Below, piece after piece: positions 26,001 to 33,792 of a stretch of DNA of 49,302 bases. Location: the NCBI GenBank assembly GCA_937918905.1, contig CAKZSH010000014.1, forward strand, positions 1 to 49,302. Direction: 5' to 3'. Within the stretch, counting starts at the first letter, position 1. Every line of letters starts with the position of its first letter. This DNA is from an uncultured Saprospiraceae bacterium (GTDB lineage: Bacteria > Bacteroidota > Bacteroidia > Chitinophagales > Saprospiraceae). The notes under the pieces are model-generated. The model ran no database searches. It saw nothing but the letters and a program-made list of their open reading frames with translations, and was not told where the DNA came from. The position numbers and the translations under genes were made by a program.

Positions 26001-26324
26001 AATATGCAAGCCTTGAGAGCGGCCACTATTAATGGTGCTGTTTATCTAGGAATGGATAGTGAAATTGGGTCTTTGAAAAAAGGTAAATTGGCAGACTTGA
26101 TTGTTTTGGATAAAAATCCATTGGATGATATTCGAAATTCTGAAACGGTAAAATACACTATGGTAAATGGTCGATTGTATGATTCAGAAACAATGAATGA
26201 GATTGGAAATTATGATAAAAAAAGAGCTCCTTTTTATTTTGAAAAAGAAGGTGGTGCGAATAATATTCCTTTCATCGAATCGACAAGAGGATTTATGCCT
26301 ACGATGTGTGGCTGTCGTCATTAA
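23055..26324 (+). CDS. Exported PD40-propeller amidohydrolase
   Basis: The protein has 1089 residues: signal peptide (IIISTLFFLYFSISFTFAQ), two sets of PD40/TolB-like propeller strands (about 35-640; SPDGQKIVFDILGDIYS, SPDGKHILFTSDAGG, SPDGKNIVYVKAGG), then an amidohydrolase barrel (about 660-1050). Metal ligands seen are His716 and His718 in DVHGHLG, Lys812 (likely carboxylated) in SVKSY, His860 in VEHNLPVA and His961 in GAHGQ. It ends ADLIVLDKNPLDDI plus about 50 residues with a CGC near the terminus. Related fusions are annotated as imidazolonepropionase-like exported peptidases; the real substrate is unknown. The gene is alone after a palindrome-filled gap. Confidence 0.85.
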   Translation: MRIIISTLFFLYFSISFTFAQEDKSKKWDVNNPPGDYKDIEFSTDEGTWMNLDVSPDGQKIVFDILGDIYSIPISGGLATPLQTGLAYQVQPRYSPDGKHILFTSDAGGGDNVWTMKADGSDAKQVTKESFRLLNNGTWIPGGDYIIARKHFTSQRSLGAGEMWMYHITGGEGVQLTKRKNDQQDVNEPCVSPDGRYVYFSEDMYPGGFFQYNKDPNSQIYVIKRYDREKGETKTVVGGPGGAIRPQVSNDGKQLAFIRRVRTKTVLYVHDLETGEERLLYDDLSKDQQEAWAIFGAYTGFDWTPDDQHIVIWAKGKIQKINVNSKKATNIPFTVNAKHRVYETIRFQNQIDSKEFQANVLRNVRTSPNGKTLVFNAVGYLWKMNLPNGKPSRITKDSHFEFEPNFSPDGSHIVYVTWDDEELGSVRKLNLRSGQSTKLTPQKGNYRTPSFSPDGKNIVYVKAGGNDHQGFIFTKEPGIYQMPANGGKAELVTPQGEYPTFSKDGKRIFFQTGGFLFGSLKKAYKSIELDGSDEQVIFNTKYTNQFSQSPDNQWIAYTDLYKVYVAPMPKIGKPIGLSAKTKAVPVAQIGRDAGINLHWSKDSKKVHWTLGNEYFTSSIEDRFPHLGKVDSVPPIDSVGLKIDLKIKTDQPEGMLAFTNATIITMEKNEVIENGTIVIHNNKITAVGKSSDVSVPRDAKVINCEGKTIMPGIIDVHGHLGNFRFGTSPKKQWHYYANLAYGVTTAHDPSSNSEMIFAQSELIKAGEMVGPRLYSTGTILYGADGDFKAVVNSVEDAKSALRRTKAYGAFSVKSYNQPRREQRQQVLQAARELKMLVVPEGGSFFYHNMNMVIDGHTGVEHNLPVAPLHNDVIQIWKNTKAHNTPTLIVNYGGINGEYFFYERTNVWEKDRLLKFMPRGMLDSRARHRKIIPDEEYQNGHILTAQSCAKLQNEGVNINLGAHGQLQGLGAHWELWMFEQGGMTNMQALRAATINGAVYLGMDSEIGSLKKGKLADLIVLDKNPLDDIRNSETVKYTMVNGRLYDSETMNEIGNYDKKRAPFYFEKEGGANNIPFIESTRGFMPTMCGCRH

Positions 26325-26365
26325 ATTTAGATGGTTAACCTAAGTTGCTGATAATTAGCTTCGCC

Positions 26366-26470
26366 AATAAATTTTTCAACGCTGAGTCGCTGAGATTAAA
26401 ATTTTTCGAACCTACCTGCGTCAGGTAGGGAAAAATTCTCTGCACCTCTGCGCCTTTGCGTTAAAAAATA
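26366..26470. repeat. Family C palindrome, copy 3
   Basis: AAATTTTTCAACGCTGAG (about 26370-26386) pairs with CGCCTTTGCGTTAAAAAAT (26451-26469) with mismatches, and an inner TTTTCGAACCTACC block faces GGTAGGGAAAAA. The middle is a small GC-rich palindrome CCTACCTGCGTCAGGTAGG. A family D word, AAGTTGCTGATAATT, stands before it at 26342. Confidence 0.75.
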
Positions 26471-26506
26471 AAAAACAATTTTTCCAAAAATCTAACAACC
26501 TTTCTA

Positions 26507-27157
26507 ATGCCTAAATTGCTTCAACTCATTTTATTTTCTCTTTTAATTTTTAGTTGTTCATCTGAAAAAAAAAACACAACCGCTAACTCTTCCACTCAAG
26601 TTAATAATGAACTATCAAAGTATTCTCCTTCTAATAATTCGAAAAATTTATTGCAAGCAGTAACCGCATCTTTTCAACCTGATATGGTTTTTGTAAAAAG
26701 TCGAATTGAACATTTTAAACAAAACAAGGATGAAGATAGAGATCCTGATGTGGAGGAAGTTACAGTCAAGTTATTGACAATGGCAATGGAAAGTTATGAG
26801 AAAAAAGAATATCAAAATTGTATATCAAAAGCTGCTCAAATTCCTCTTTCCAATCCCTTGTTTTCGCCAGCTCAATATTTAGTTGCATTTAGTTTTTTGC
26901 ATACCAAGAGTTATGAACGAGCAGTTGAAATATTTAAAGGAATGTCTCAGAACCAAGATTTTTTTAAAGAAATCAATCGAGAAGAGGCTGCGGCAATGCA
27001 CGTATTATCACAATATCATTTTTATAAAAAAACTAAAAATGATTTTCAAAAGAAGGAACTCACAGAGGCTGTAAAATATTTTATTTCAAAATATCCTAAC
27101 AATAGTTCTACAAATGGAATTCTGGTTAAGGATATAAAAGAGGAAATGAAAATTTAG
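26507..27157 (+). CDS. Lipoprotein with TPR-like helices
   Basis: The protein has 216 residues. The lipoprotein signal peptide MPKLLQLILFSLLIFSCSS has Cys17 as the lipidation site. After a Asn/Ser-rich linker (25-50) the rest (about 60-215) is helical with TPR-like spacing (MAMESYEKKEYQNCISKAAQI, AAAMHVLSQYHFY), like the tetratricopeptide lipoproteins of outer-membrane assembly factors, but no family assignment is secure. It lies 183 bp after the amidohydrolase, with family C palindrome 3 between, and converges with the CDGSH gene. Confidence 0.7.
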   Translation: MPKLLQLILFSLLIFSCSSEKKNTTANSSTQVNNELSKYSPSNNSKNLLQAVTASFQPDMVFVKSRIEHFKQNKDEDRDPDVEEVTVKLLTMAMESYEKKEYQNCISKAAQIPLSNPLFSPAQYLVAFSFLHTKSYERAVEIFKGMSQNQDFFKEINREEAAAMHVLSQYHFYKKTKNDFQKKELTEAVKYFISKYPNNSSTNGILVKDIKEEMKI

Positions 27158-27169
27158 CGATGTCTTATA

Positions 27170-27291
27170 GGATTCAAGATTATGAATTAAGTGTGTTAAG
27201 AAAAATATTTTGAGTTATTTTAGCCACGGACTTTGACATACTTCACTCTAACGTATCATGAATTTTCCTTAACACACTTAATCTTGAATCC
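27170..27291. repeat. Inverted repeat between convergent genes
   Basis: GGATTCAAGATTA...AGTGTGTTAAGAAAA (27170-27206) pairs with 27262-27291; the left arm carries a small insertion. It probably serves both the lipoprotein and the CDGSH gene as a transcript end. Confidence 0.75.
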
Positions 27292-27309
27292 ATAATCAAA
27301 AACAATCAT

Positions 27310-27552
27310 CTACTTTAATTCTTTATGAGAACCATCACAAAACGGAGGATTAGAAGTTAATTTACAAGTACAAATACCTGCTGTCTTTTCAGTCTCTTGG
27401 GTAAAAACCATTGGTGTAAATGATGTTCCTTTATGGCTACCATTGCACCATGGTTGGTTTTCCGAAGCACCACAAGTGCAATAAGCATATTTTTTTCCTT
27501 CTTCTAAAGTAACTCTAATTGGAGAAGTGCCTCCTACTTTTGGTTTATCCAT
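27310..27552 (-). CDS. Double CDGSH-type iron-sulfur protein
   Basis: The protein has 80 residues from the ATG at 27552; the TTG 10 codons upstream is disfavoured. Two CDGSH-like sites are visible: CTCGASENQPWCNGSH at about residues 30-45 and CTCKLTSNPPFCDGSH at about 62-77, each with the Cys-x-Cys...Cys-x-x-x-His ligand set for one 2Fe-2S cluster. Proteins of this size and shape are soluble electron carriers or sensors in bacteria. No partner gene is near. Confidence 0.9.
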   Translation of the reverse strand: MDKPKVGGTSPIRVTLEEGKKYAYCTCGASENQPWCNGSHKGTSFTPMVFTQETEKTAGICTCKLTSNPPFCDGSHKELK

Positions 27553-27643
27553 TTTACTATTTTTTTTTAGGTGAAATATCAATTAAGTGTTTAAATTTAA
27601 ATTGTTGCAAATTAGCAAAAGAGTTGAACAATAGAAGAAATTT

Positions 27644-28879
27644 TCAATTTTTATTTTCTAAAGTTTGATTCACAACTGAATCCGTACTAATTTTTTCAAT
27701 TTCAAAAATCTCATTATAAACATCAAAATAGGCAGGAACACTTTGCATTAAAAATCGAGAAAAGGAATTGGATAAAATCACCACACCTGTATCATGCTCT
27801 AAAGAAAAAGCCATTTCAGTTCGATACCCATTCAGATATCCTCCATGATAAATCAAGTCTTGTCCCTTATAATTAACAGTTCTCCAGCCCATAGCATAGC
27901 CTACCGATTCGACATCATCCCAGCTTCTTGACCAAGGATTATTTTTTGGAAGTATATTGTTTTCTTTATAAATAGGTTCAAGAGTCTCCTTCGACAATAC
28001 TTCTGGATGATGTCCCAACAAGGCATTTATCCAAAGAGCCATATCAGCAATACTTGCATTTACCCCCGCAGCAGGAAGTACAGAAAAATAATCATCTTCC
28101 TGTTGCATGGAATAACTATTTCTGGAATTATGAGGTTGAGCTACATTCTCATTTTCAAATAGACTTTCAAAATCAATAGAAGCATTTTTCATTCCCAACG
28201 GTTCATAAATTTTAGTTTTTATCAAAGAATCATAAGTCATTCCCATAGCCTTTTCCAACATGGGTTGAACCAAACTATAAGCTAAATTTTGATACGCCAT
28301 AACTTGCCCTGGCCTTGCAATCAAAGGAACCTCTTCCAACCTTGGAATCATTTGTTCGAGGGATTGCCCTGCTTCAATTAAATTTCCAAAAGTATGTCGT
28401 GGCAACCCAGTCGAATGACTTAGCACATGTTTTAAGTTCAAAGATTTTGTCGCTAAATCATCGAACAAATAAAAACTTGGAATGTAATCTTTTACTCTTG
28501 AATCCCACGTTAATTTTTTTTCATTGACAGCTATGGCAGCAAGTACTGATGCAAATCCTTTGGATAAAGAAGCAATTCTAAAAACAGTATTTTGATCGAT
28601 GGAGTCAGTAGTACCTACCTGCTTAATTCCATAACCTTTTTGTAGTAAAATTTTTCCATCTTTTACAATCGCAACAGCCAATCCTGTTGGTGCATTTTTT
28701 AAGCGAAATTGTTCCTGAATGATAAAATCATATTCATCAATTAAGGTACTTTCAGAAATGGAAAATTGTGATTGGGGAAGGGCTGTAATTTTGGTTGATT
28801 GGGGGGATTCGCAACTTTTTAACAAAAATGAAATAAAAATAATATTTGCTAAAAAGTAACATCTCTGACCAAATTTCAT
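27644..28879 (-). CDS. Lipoprotein serine hydrolase, beta-lactamase class C/esterase type
   Basis: The protein has 411 residues. The lipobox FLLKSC gives Cys23 as the lipidation site. The active-site set of class C beta-lactamases and related DD-peptidases and esterases is present: Ser104-Leu-Ser-Lys107 (SLSK), Tyr196-Gln-Asn198 (YQN) and a His-Gly-Gly (YHGGYLNGYRT) that stands for the KTG box. Many Bacteroidota hydrolases of this type cleave D-peptides or esters rather than lactams, so resistance should not be assumed. It faces the periplasm and is transcribed away from the OmpA gene at 29254 across a gap holding a REPIN-like element. Confidence 0.85.
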   Translation of the reverse strand: MKFGQRCYFLANIIFISFLLKSCESPQSTKITALPQSQFSISESTLIDEYDFIIQEQFRLKNAPTGLAVAIVKDGKILLQKGYGIKQVGTTDSIDQNTVFRIASLSKGFASVLAAIAVNEKKLTWDSRVKDYIPSFYLFDDLATKSLNLKHVLSHSTGLPRHTFGNLIEAGQSLEQMIPRLEEVPLIARPGQVMAYQNLAYSLVQPMLEKAMGMTYDSLIKTKIYEPLGMKNASIDFESLFENENVAQPHNSRNSYSMQQEDDYFSVLPAAGVNASIADMALWINALLGHHPEVLSKETLEPIYKENNILPKNNPWSRSWDDVESVGYAMGWRTVNYKGQDLIYHGGYLNGYRTEMAFSLEHDTGVVILSNSFSRFLMQSVPAYFDVYNEIFEIEKISTDSVVNQTLENKN

Positions 28880-29253
28880 CCCGAGTTTATTTAGGTTAAT
28901 ATAAAAAGACTCTAAACAGCAAATAAAATTTTATTTCACCAAATTTGAAAGAAGAAATCTAAAAGTTTCTTTATATATTTGAAATCACAGGTTCAAGGTG
29001 AATTTATTAATTTTCCATTCCCTAATGAAAATAATTTTTATTCAGAAGGCAATATTAAAACCTTGTAACCGCCAACTTCAGTTGGCAAGTTGTTTTAAGA
29101 TAAAGGACATCGTCTTAAAATAGTTAAACAACAAATTTGGGACAACCTGCCAACTGAAGTTGGCGGTTACAAGATCGAATTGAACAGTTCCAATTTTTTT
29201 TCAATAAAATAATTCCAATTAATCACAATCCCAATTTCTAAAATTCTATTTTA
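28880..29253. repeat. Divergent gap with family F palindrome (REPIN-like, 29062-29173)
   Basis: CTTGTAACCGCCAACTTCAG.. (29062-29087) is perfectly inverted at 29148-29173 (26 bp). Each arm is itself a small hairpin, GCCAACTTCAGTTGGC, so two REP-like units face each other over a 60-bp spacer. The rest of the gap is AT-rich with no clear promoter. Confidence 0.85.
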
Positions 29254-32200
29254 ATGAAACCATTTATGCGCCCACTACTGTTTACTTATATTACTTTTTT
29301 TTATTTCACTTCATCTATTTTAGGTCAAACCAATCTAGGGTTTGAAAACCTTCAAAATAATGAATTTGAAGCTGCTGTAAATGCCTTCCAAAAAGATCTC
29401 GATAATAAAACCATGTCTGCATTTGCAAATTATGGAATGGCTACCATCTATTCTAACAATGATGCTCCTGATTACAATATTGATAAGGCTTGGGAATATT
29501 ATCAGGCTTACAATGAAGCCTATAAAAACTTAAATGATAAAAAACAAAAGAAGTACAAAAAAGAATTTAAAATAAGAGCCTCAAAATTAAAAAGTAAAAT
29601 CACAGAAGCAGCTATTGCTATTGCTGATGAAAAAAACACGATTGAAGGCTATGATGATTTTTTAGTTTTTTATAAAAAAACAAGTGTCAAATATCGCAAC
29701 CAAGTTATCGAAAAAAGAAATCAACTTGCTTATGATAATGCAGTAGAATTAAATACTCGAAAAGGCTTTGAGGAGTTTTTGGAAAAATATAAAAAATCAT
29801 TAAAATCAAAGACTCCTGAATTATGGAAGGCTGGACAAATGAGGCATTTTGAGGTCGCAATGAAAGCAGAAAATTGGAAAATGTATGATGAGTTTGCAAA
29901 AACTTTTCCAACCAATCCATATGTAAAATCAAAAGGTGGTAAAGCTTATCAAGCAATACATGCTTTAAAGAATAAAGAAAAATATCAAAACTTCTTAGAC
30001 GAGTTTCCTAAAAGTCTTCATCAAAAATTTGCAAAAGATCAGCTTGTAAAAATATTGGTTCAATCAGGTACTGAGGCTGATTTTAATTGGTGGTTACTCT
30101 CCTACCCTAACCACGAAGCCAATGATGAATTATGGAAAAACTTTTTCTTTATGTACAAAGGAAAATATGGTCAAGAGGGCGTATTGGAATTTGCAAAACT
30201 ATATCCTAATTATCCTTTTCCAGAAGATTTGGAAGGAGAGTTGGTTTCCATTCGTAAAAATCAAGAGGCTCAGGCTATTACTAAAATTCGCCATTCAAAA
30301 GATGCACTCACTTTATTGAATTTTTTAGAAACCTATCCAGATAATGAAAATGCACCACAATTGGAAACTCAACTTTTAAGTGTTATTCAAAATAATCCAA
30401 CTATTCTTACTTATGAAAAGTTCCTAACACTTTATCCAAAGTCAAATATTAATAACAATATAATTGCGGATTTATATGACATGTATTCCATTAACTTGGA
30501 TGAAGGAAAAATACGAGAATTCAAATTAAGATATGGAAGTCAATTTGCTGATGCTCAAAAAATTGAAGATGATTTATTAAAAGCAAAAGAATATGAAACA
30601 CTTCAAATTAGAGATTTTGATAAAAATAGTAAAAACGAATTCGATCAATTTATAAAAAATACTGCCCCACATCCTGCTGCTTATAAAATTTTGACAAGAA
30701 TTATTGAAGATGATATTAATAGAAAAAACTGGGAGCAAGTAAGAATCACAACTAAAAAATATGAACCTTATTTTAAAGATGGTTCTATTCCTTACAATCA
30801 ATTGCTGAGTATCCTTGAAGCACCTGCTCAAAATGTTCGATTGAACAAATTAAGTAGCGCTATCAATACTTCAGGAAGTGAATATGCGCCTGTAATTTCT
30901 GCTGATGGAAATGTCATTTATTTTTGTGGTCGAGATCGTGATGATAATTTAGGAAACGAAGATATTTTTATTTCTACTAGAAGTAATGAACGATGGGCGC
31001 CCGCTGGATTGATGATTGATGTCAATACCATCAAGTCGAGCGAAGCTCCTGAAGCGATTTCAGTTGATGGCACTCAAATGCTTTTATTTAGAAGTGGAAA
31101 GTTATGTTTTAGCAATCGAACCGCTACTGGGTGGTCAGATATTGAATATTTACCTGAAGTCATTAATGCTACAAAATGGCAAGGAGATGCTTCGATTTCA
31201 AGTAACGGAAAAGTAATGTTATTTGCTTCTCAAAGAGAGGACAGAGTTGGTTTTGCAAATGAGGATAACTATGATATTTATGTTTGTTTAAAAGATGAAA
31301 ATGGAAAATGGAACCAGGTCTTAAACATTGGAAATCGAATTAATACTCCTTTTAGGGATCGATCACCATTTTTACATCCTGATATGAAAACATTATATTT
31401 TAGTTCTGACGGGCATGGAGGTTTAGGAAAATTAGATGTATATAAAACTACTAGATTGGATGATAGTTGGACGAACTGGAGTACTCCTGTTAATCTTGGT
31501 AGAGAGATCAATACTCCAAATCATGATTGGGGATACAAAGTAAGTACGGATGGTACAACAGCTTTTTTTAGTTTCTCACCTGATAATAGTATGTCGGAAG
31601 ATATTTATAAAGTGGACTTGCCAAAGGCTATGCGCCCTCAGGCAGTTTCCACCATTTCAGGTGTATTAAAAAATTCGCAAGGTGCTCCCGTTGATGCTGA
31701 AATAGTTATCGAAGATTTAGAATCGGGGAAGGTAGTTGCTCAATTAAAAAGTAATCCTCAAACAGGGGAATTTTTTGCAGTCCTACCTGATAATCGAAAA
31801 TATAGTTACCATATCCAAAAAGAAAATTATTTTCCAATTGCAAATAACATCGACCTTAGTCAAAATCAACAGGTAGAAATTAAAGAGAATTTGGAAATGT
31901 TTACGGTAGCAGAGTTGACTGAAAAAGGAATCAATATTACTTTGGAAAATATCTTTTTTGATACTGATAAATATGAATTAAAACCTGAATCTTTTTCTGA
32001 ATTGAATCGAGTTCTGAATTTAATTCAAGCTAATAATTTTAAAGTGGAACTATTTGGATATACGGATAGTGATGGTAATCCAAATTATAACAATACACTT
32101 TCAAAAAACCGTGCGGACGCTGTTAGAAGTTATTTGATAAAAAAAGGAGCAGATGCTAGTAAAATTTCTGCTATTGGTTTAGGTGAAAGTAATCCTATTG

Positions 32201-32265
32201 CTTCTAACAAAACTGAAAACGGAAAATCAAAAAATAGACGAGTAGAAGTTAAGTTTAGTTATTGA
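29254..32265 (+). CDS. PorE-like OmpA-family protein with long N-terminal repeat region
   Basis: The protein has 1003 residues. After a signal peptide (FTYITFFYFTSSILGQ, cleavage near residue 25) comes a region of helical TPR-like repeats to about residue 510, then a PD40-type propeller (about 545-790: SGSEYAPVISADGNVIYFCG, HPDMKTLYFSSDGHGGLG), a carboxypeptidase-regulatory-like domain (about 800-880) and an OmpA domain (about 895-1003) with LENIFFDTDKYELKP, GYTDSDG and NRRVEVKFSY. TPR-PD40-CRD-OmpA is the order of PorE, a peptidoglycan-binding T9SS part, though this N-terminus is much longer. The protein at 1182 is a variant with SPOR at the end. A single gene. Confidence 0.85.
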   Translation: MKPFMRPLLFTYITFFYFTSSILGQTNLGFENLQNNEFEAAVNAFQKDLDNKTMSAFANYGMATIYSNNDAPDYNIDKAWEYYQAYNEAYKNLNDKKQKKYKKEFKIRASKLKSKITEAAIAIADEKNTIEGYDDFLVFYKKTSVKYRNQVIEKRNQLAYDNAVELNTRKGFEEFLEKYKKSLKSKTPELWKAGQMRHFEVAMKAENWKMYDEFAKTFPTNPYVKSKGGKAYQAIHALKNKEKYQNFLDEFPKSLHQKFAKDQLVKILVQSGTEADFNWWLLSYPNHEANDELWKNFFFMYKGKYGQEGVLEFAKLYPNYPFPEDLEGELVSIRKNQEAQAITKIRHSKDALTLLNFLETYPDNENAPQLETQLLSVIQNNPTILTYEKFLTLYPKSNINNNIIADLYDMYSINLDEGKIREFKLRYGSQFADAQKIEDDLLKAKEYETLQIRDFDKNSKNEFDQFIKNTAPHPAAYKILTRIIEDDINRKNWEQVRITTKKYEPYFKDGSIPYNQLLSILEAPAQNVRLNKLSSAINTSGSEYAPVISADGNVIYFCGRDRDDNLGNEDIFISTRSNERWAPAGLMIDVNTIKSSEAPEAISVDGTQMLLFRSGKLCFSNRTATGWSDIEYLPEVINATKWQGDASISSNGKVMLFASQREDRVGFANEDNYDIYVCLKDENGKWNQVLNIGNRINTPFRDRSPFLHPDMKTLYFSSDGHGGLGKLDVYKTTRLDDSWTNWSTPVNLGREINTPNHDWGYKVSTDGTTAFFSFSPDNSMSEDIYKVDLPKAMRPQAVSTISGVLKNSQGAPVDAEIVIEDLESGKVVAQLKSNPQTGEFFAVLPDNRKYSYHIQKENYFPIANNIDLSQNQQVEIKENLEMFTVAELTEKGINITLENIFFDTDKYELKPESFSELNRVLNLIQANNFKVELFGYTDSDGNPNYNNTLSKNRADAVRSYLIKKGADASKISAIGLGESNPIASNKTENGKSKNRRVEVKFSY

Positions 32266-32288
32266 TAAGGAGTTGAATTTACTTTTTT

Positions 32289-32421
32289 TGAATATCGAAC
32301 AATAGAACAAGGATTTATGAATTGAGATTTTGACGAACCTTCTTGTTTTACCTCAAAATATATTCGTCAAACTTCGAGATTCCTTCGCGTAGTGTTCCTT
32401 GTGCGATATTCGCTATTCAAA
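32289..32421. repeat. Family B palindrome, copy 2
   Basis: TTGAATATCGAACAATAGAAC (from 32289) pairs imperfectly with the bases ending at 32421 (..GTGCGATATTCGCTATTCAA), and the inner GAGATTTTGACGAACC faces TATTCGTCAAACTTC. The right arm has a GCGTAGTGTTC insertion. It lies between convergent genes. Confidence 0.75.
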
Positions 32422-32424
32422 ATT

Positions 32425-32619
32425 TTAACGGCCTTTAGGCAATCGTCCACTACCCTGGCAAGTTTTACATTCTTCACGGTGACGCACTCCATACCAATGA
32501 CCTTTCCCATCACAATTAGGACATAAAATAGTATTGGACATCGCTTGTGGTAACCAAGTTACCATTTTGTAAAAAAAGTAAACGATAGCTACAACAATCA
32601 GTAATCTTAATATGGGCAT
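32425..32619 (-). CDS. Small membrane-anchored zinc-ribbon protein
   Basis: The protein has 64 residues. Residues 1-25 form one membrane helix (LRLLIVVAIVYFFYKMV). The C-terminal half has two CxxCxGxG blocks, CPNCDGKG and CKTCQGSG, joined by a basic GVRHREE loop, which is the DnaJ-type cysteine-rich zinc finger in miniature; four cysteines could hold one zinc. DnaJ-like ribbons bind unfolded protein or act as redox sites. Such mini-proteins are often missed, so the gene is worth noting. It is alone and faces a family B palindrome at its 3' end. Confidence 0.7.
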   Translation of the reverse strand: MPILRLLIVVAIVYFFYKMVTWLPQAMSNTILCPNCDGKGHWYGVRHREECKTCQGSGRLPKGR

Positions 32620-32840
32620 TTTTATTTTAAGTTTGTTTAAAAAATATTTGAAAGTAAATTATTTTTTGATTTTTTCCAACTAATACACGCCCAAGCTAAA
32701 CCTCTTGTGCTTAGGTGTATAAATATATATGTGTTATGGTTGTCGAATATTTTGTGTTGATTTTTAAATGAAAAAATTCATTTTTGAAGGAATCTTCATA
32801 TACACATTAACACTTATACATCCATACACATTATTGTTTA
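32620..32840. other. AT-rich gap, weak inverted repeats only
   Basis: The stretch between the zinc-ribbon gene and the FMN reductase holds a loose inverted repeat (GTGTATAAATATATATGTG near 32715 with ATATACACATTAACACTTATAC near 32797) and no gene. Confidence 0.4.
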
Positions 32841-33350
32841 TTAGAATAGCATCTCGATAGCATTTAATAATAACGTCTTGCCTTCACTTTCTTTTAGCTT
32901 TCCATTTTCATCAAAAACAATATCGGTTTGATATAAAGGTAGTTGTGCAACGATTCTTGAATTTAAGGCTTGTAAACTCCAAAGTAATGATTGCATTGCT
33001 TTTTCTCCACGAGGAGGATTAGGAGTAAAAGTCATCGCTAAAACTGGCTTTGCATCTAACTCTCCTGAGGAAGCCAACCATTCTAAAGCATTTTTTATTG
33101 AGGCAGGTATATTATAAATGTAAACAGGTGTACAAAAAATTATTGCATCAGCTTCTTTTACATTTCTTCTCCATTCTTTCACTTTTTGAGGCAAAGGATT
33201 TTTATCCAATTCTACTTGAAAAAGTGGTAATTCATAGATTGCATCATATCCGTAAATGTCTTGTTTTGGAAAAAGAAATGGCAAAGCCTCTACTAATTTT
33301 TTATTAGAAGAACCGATACGATTTGAGCCACTTATGGTTAAAATTCTCAT
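32841..33350 (-). CDS. NAD(P)H-dependent FMN reductase (flavodoxin-fold)
   Basis: The protein has 169 residues. The N-terminus ILTISGSNRIGSSNKKL is the FMN phosphate-binding loop of the NADPH-dependent FMN reductase (SsuE/ArsH-like) family. The middle FCTPVYIYNIPASIKNALEWL and PVLAMTFTPNPPRGEKAM fit the same fold. Members reduce FMN or quinones, or supply FMNH2 to two-component monooxygenases. Pairing with the SsuD-like enzyme at 13703 is conceivable but not shown by context. It is alone and cytoplasmic. Confidence 0.85.
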   Translation of the reverse strand: MRILTISGSNRIGSSNKKLVEALPFLFPKQDIYGYDAIYELPLFQVELDKNPLPQKVKEWRRNVKEADAIIFCTPVYIYNIPASIKNALEWLASSGELDAKPVLAMTFTPNPPRGEKAMQSLLWSLQALNSRIVAQLPLYQTDIVFDENGKLKESEGKTLLLNAIEMLF

Positions 33351-33446
33351 TTAAAATAATTTATTTTGAAGTGTTGCAAGAAAAGAAAAAAGTGCAATAA
33401 TTTGAGAGATTAAATTTTGATTTTATATATTTTATTGATTTTCAAG

Positions 33447-33640
33447 ATATGCTTAACACGAGTCAAAGTCTGACTTTTCAAGTCAGACTTTGACTTATTA
33501 GAACCTGTTTAGATTTTTTTCTTCGAGACGAAAAAAAGTTTAAACAGGTTCTAAGAACATCAATACTCCAAAAAACATGAACATCAGAAGAAAAGAACTT
33601 CAATAAAAGTAAAGGCTTGACTCGTGTATATAAAACTTAG
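33447..33640. repeat. Family A palindrome, copy 3, split by a 51-bp nested hairpin
   Basis: Outer arms read AACACGAGTCAAAGTC (33455-33470) and GGCTTGACTCGTGTATAT (33614-33631). Inside, a distinct perfect palindrome, TTAGAACCTGTTTA (33498-33511) with TAAACAGGTTCTAA (33541-33554), interrupts the A sequence; after it the A text resumes with AAGAACATCAATACTCC. The remaining bases up to the sulfotransferase start hold nothing else clear. Confidence 0.8.
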
Positions 33641-33792
33641 AAAAAAATAATTGGTTTCGATTTTTTTACTAATAACTTCCATATCTTTCGCCCATCTTAC
33701 ATAAATACTTTCCCATGCTCTTTTTATCAAATAGATTAAATCCTAATTTTACAACAAAAAAAGAAAAACGATTAAGAAAAATATAAAATTTG

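Noticed and set aside
27644..28879. A true beta-lactamase resistance gene
   Set aside because: SLSK, YQN and HGG fit the whole serine hydrolase superfamily; esterase or D-peptidase roles are at least as likely.
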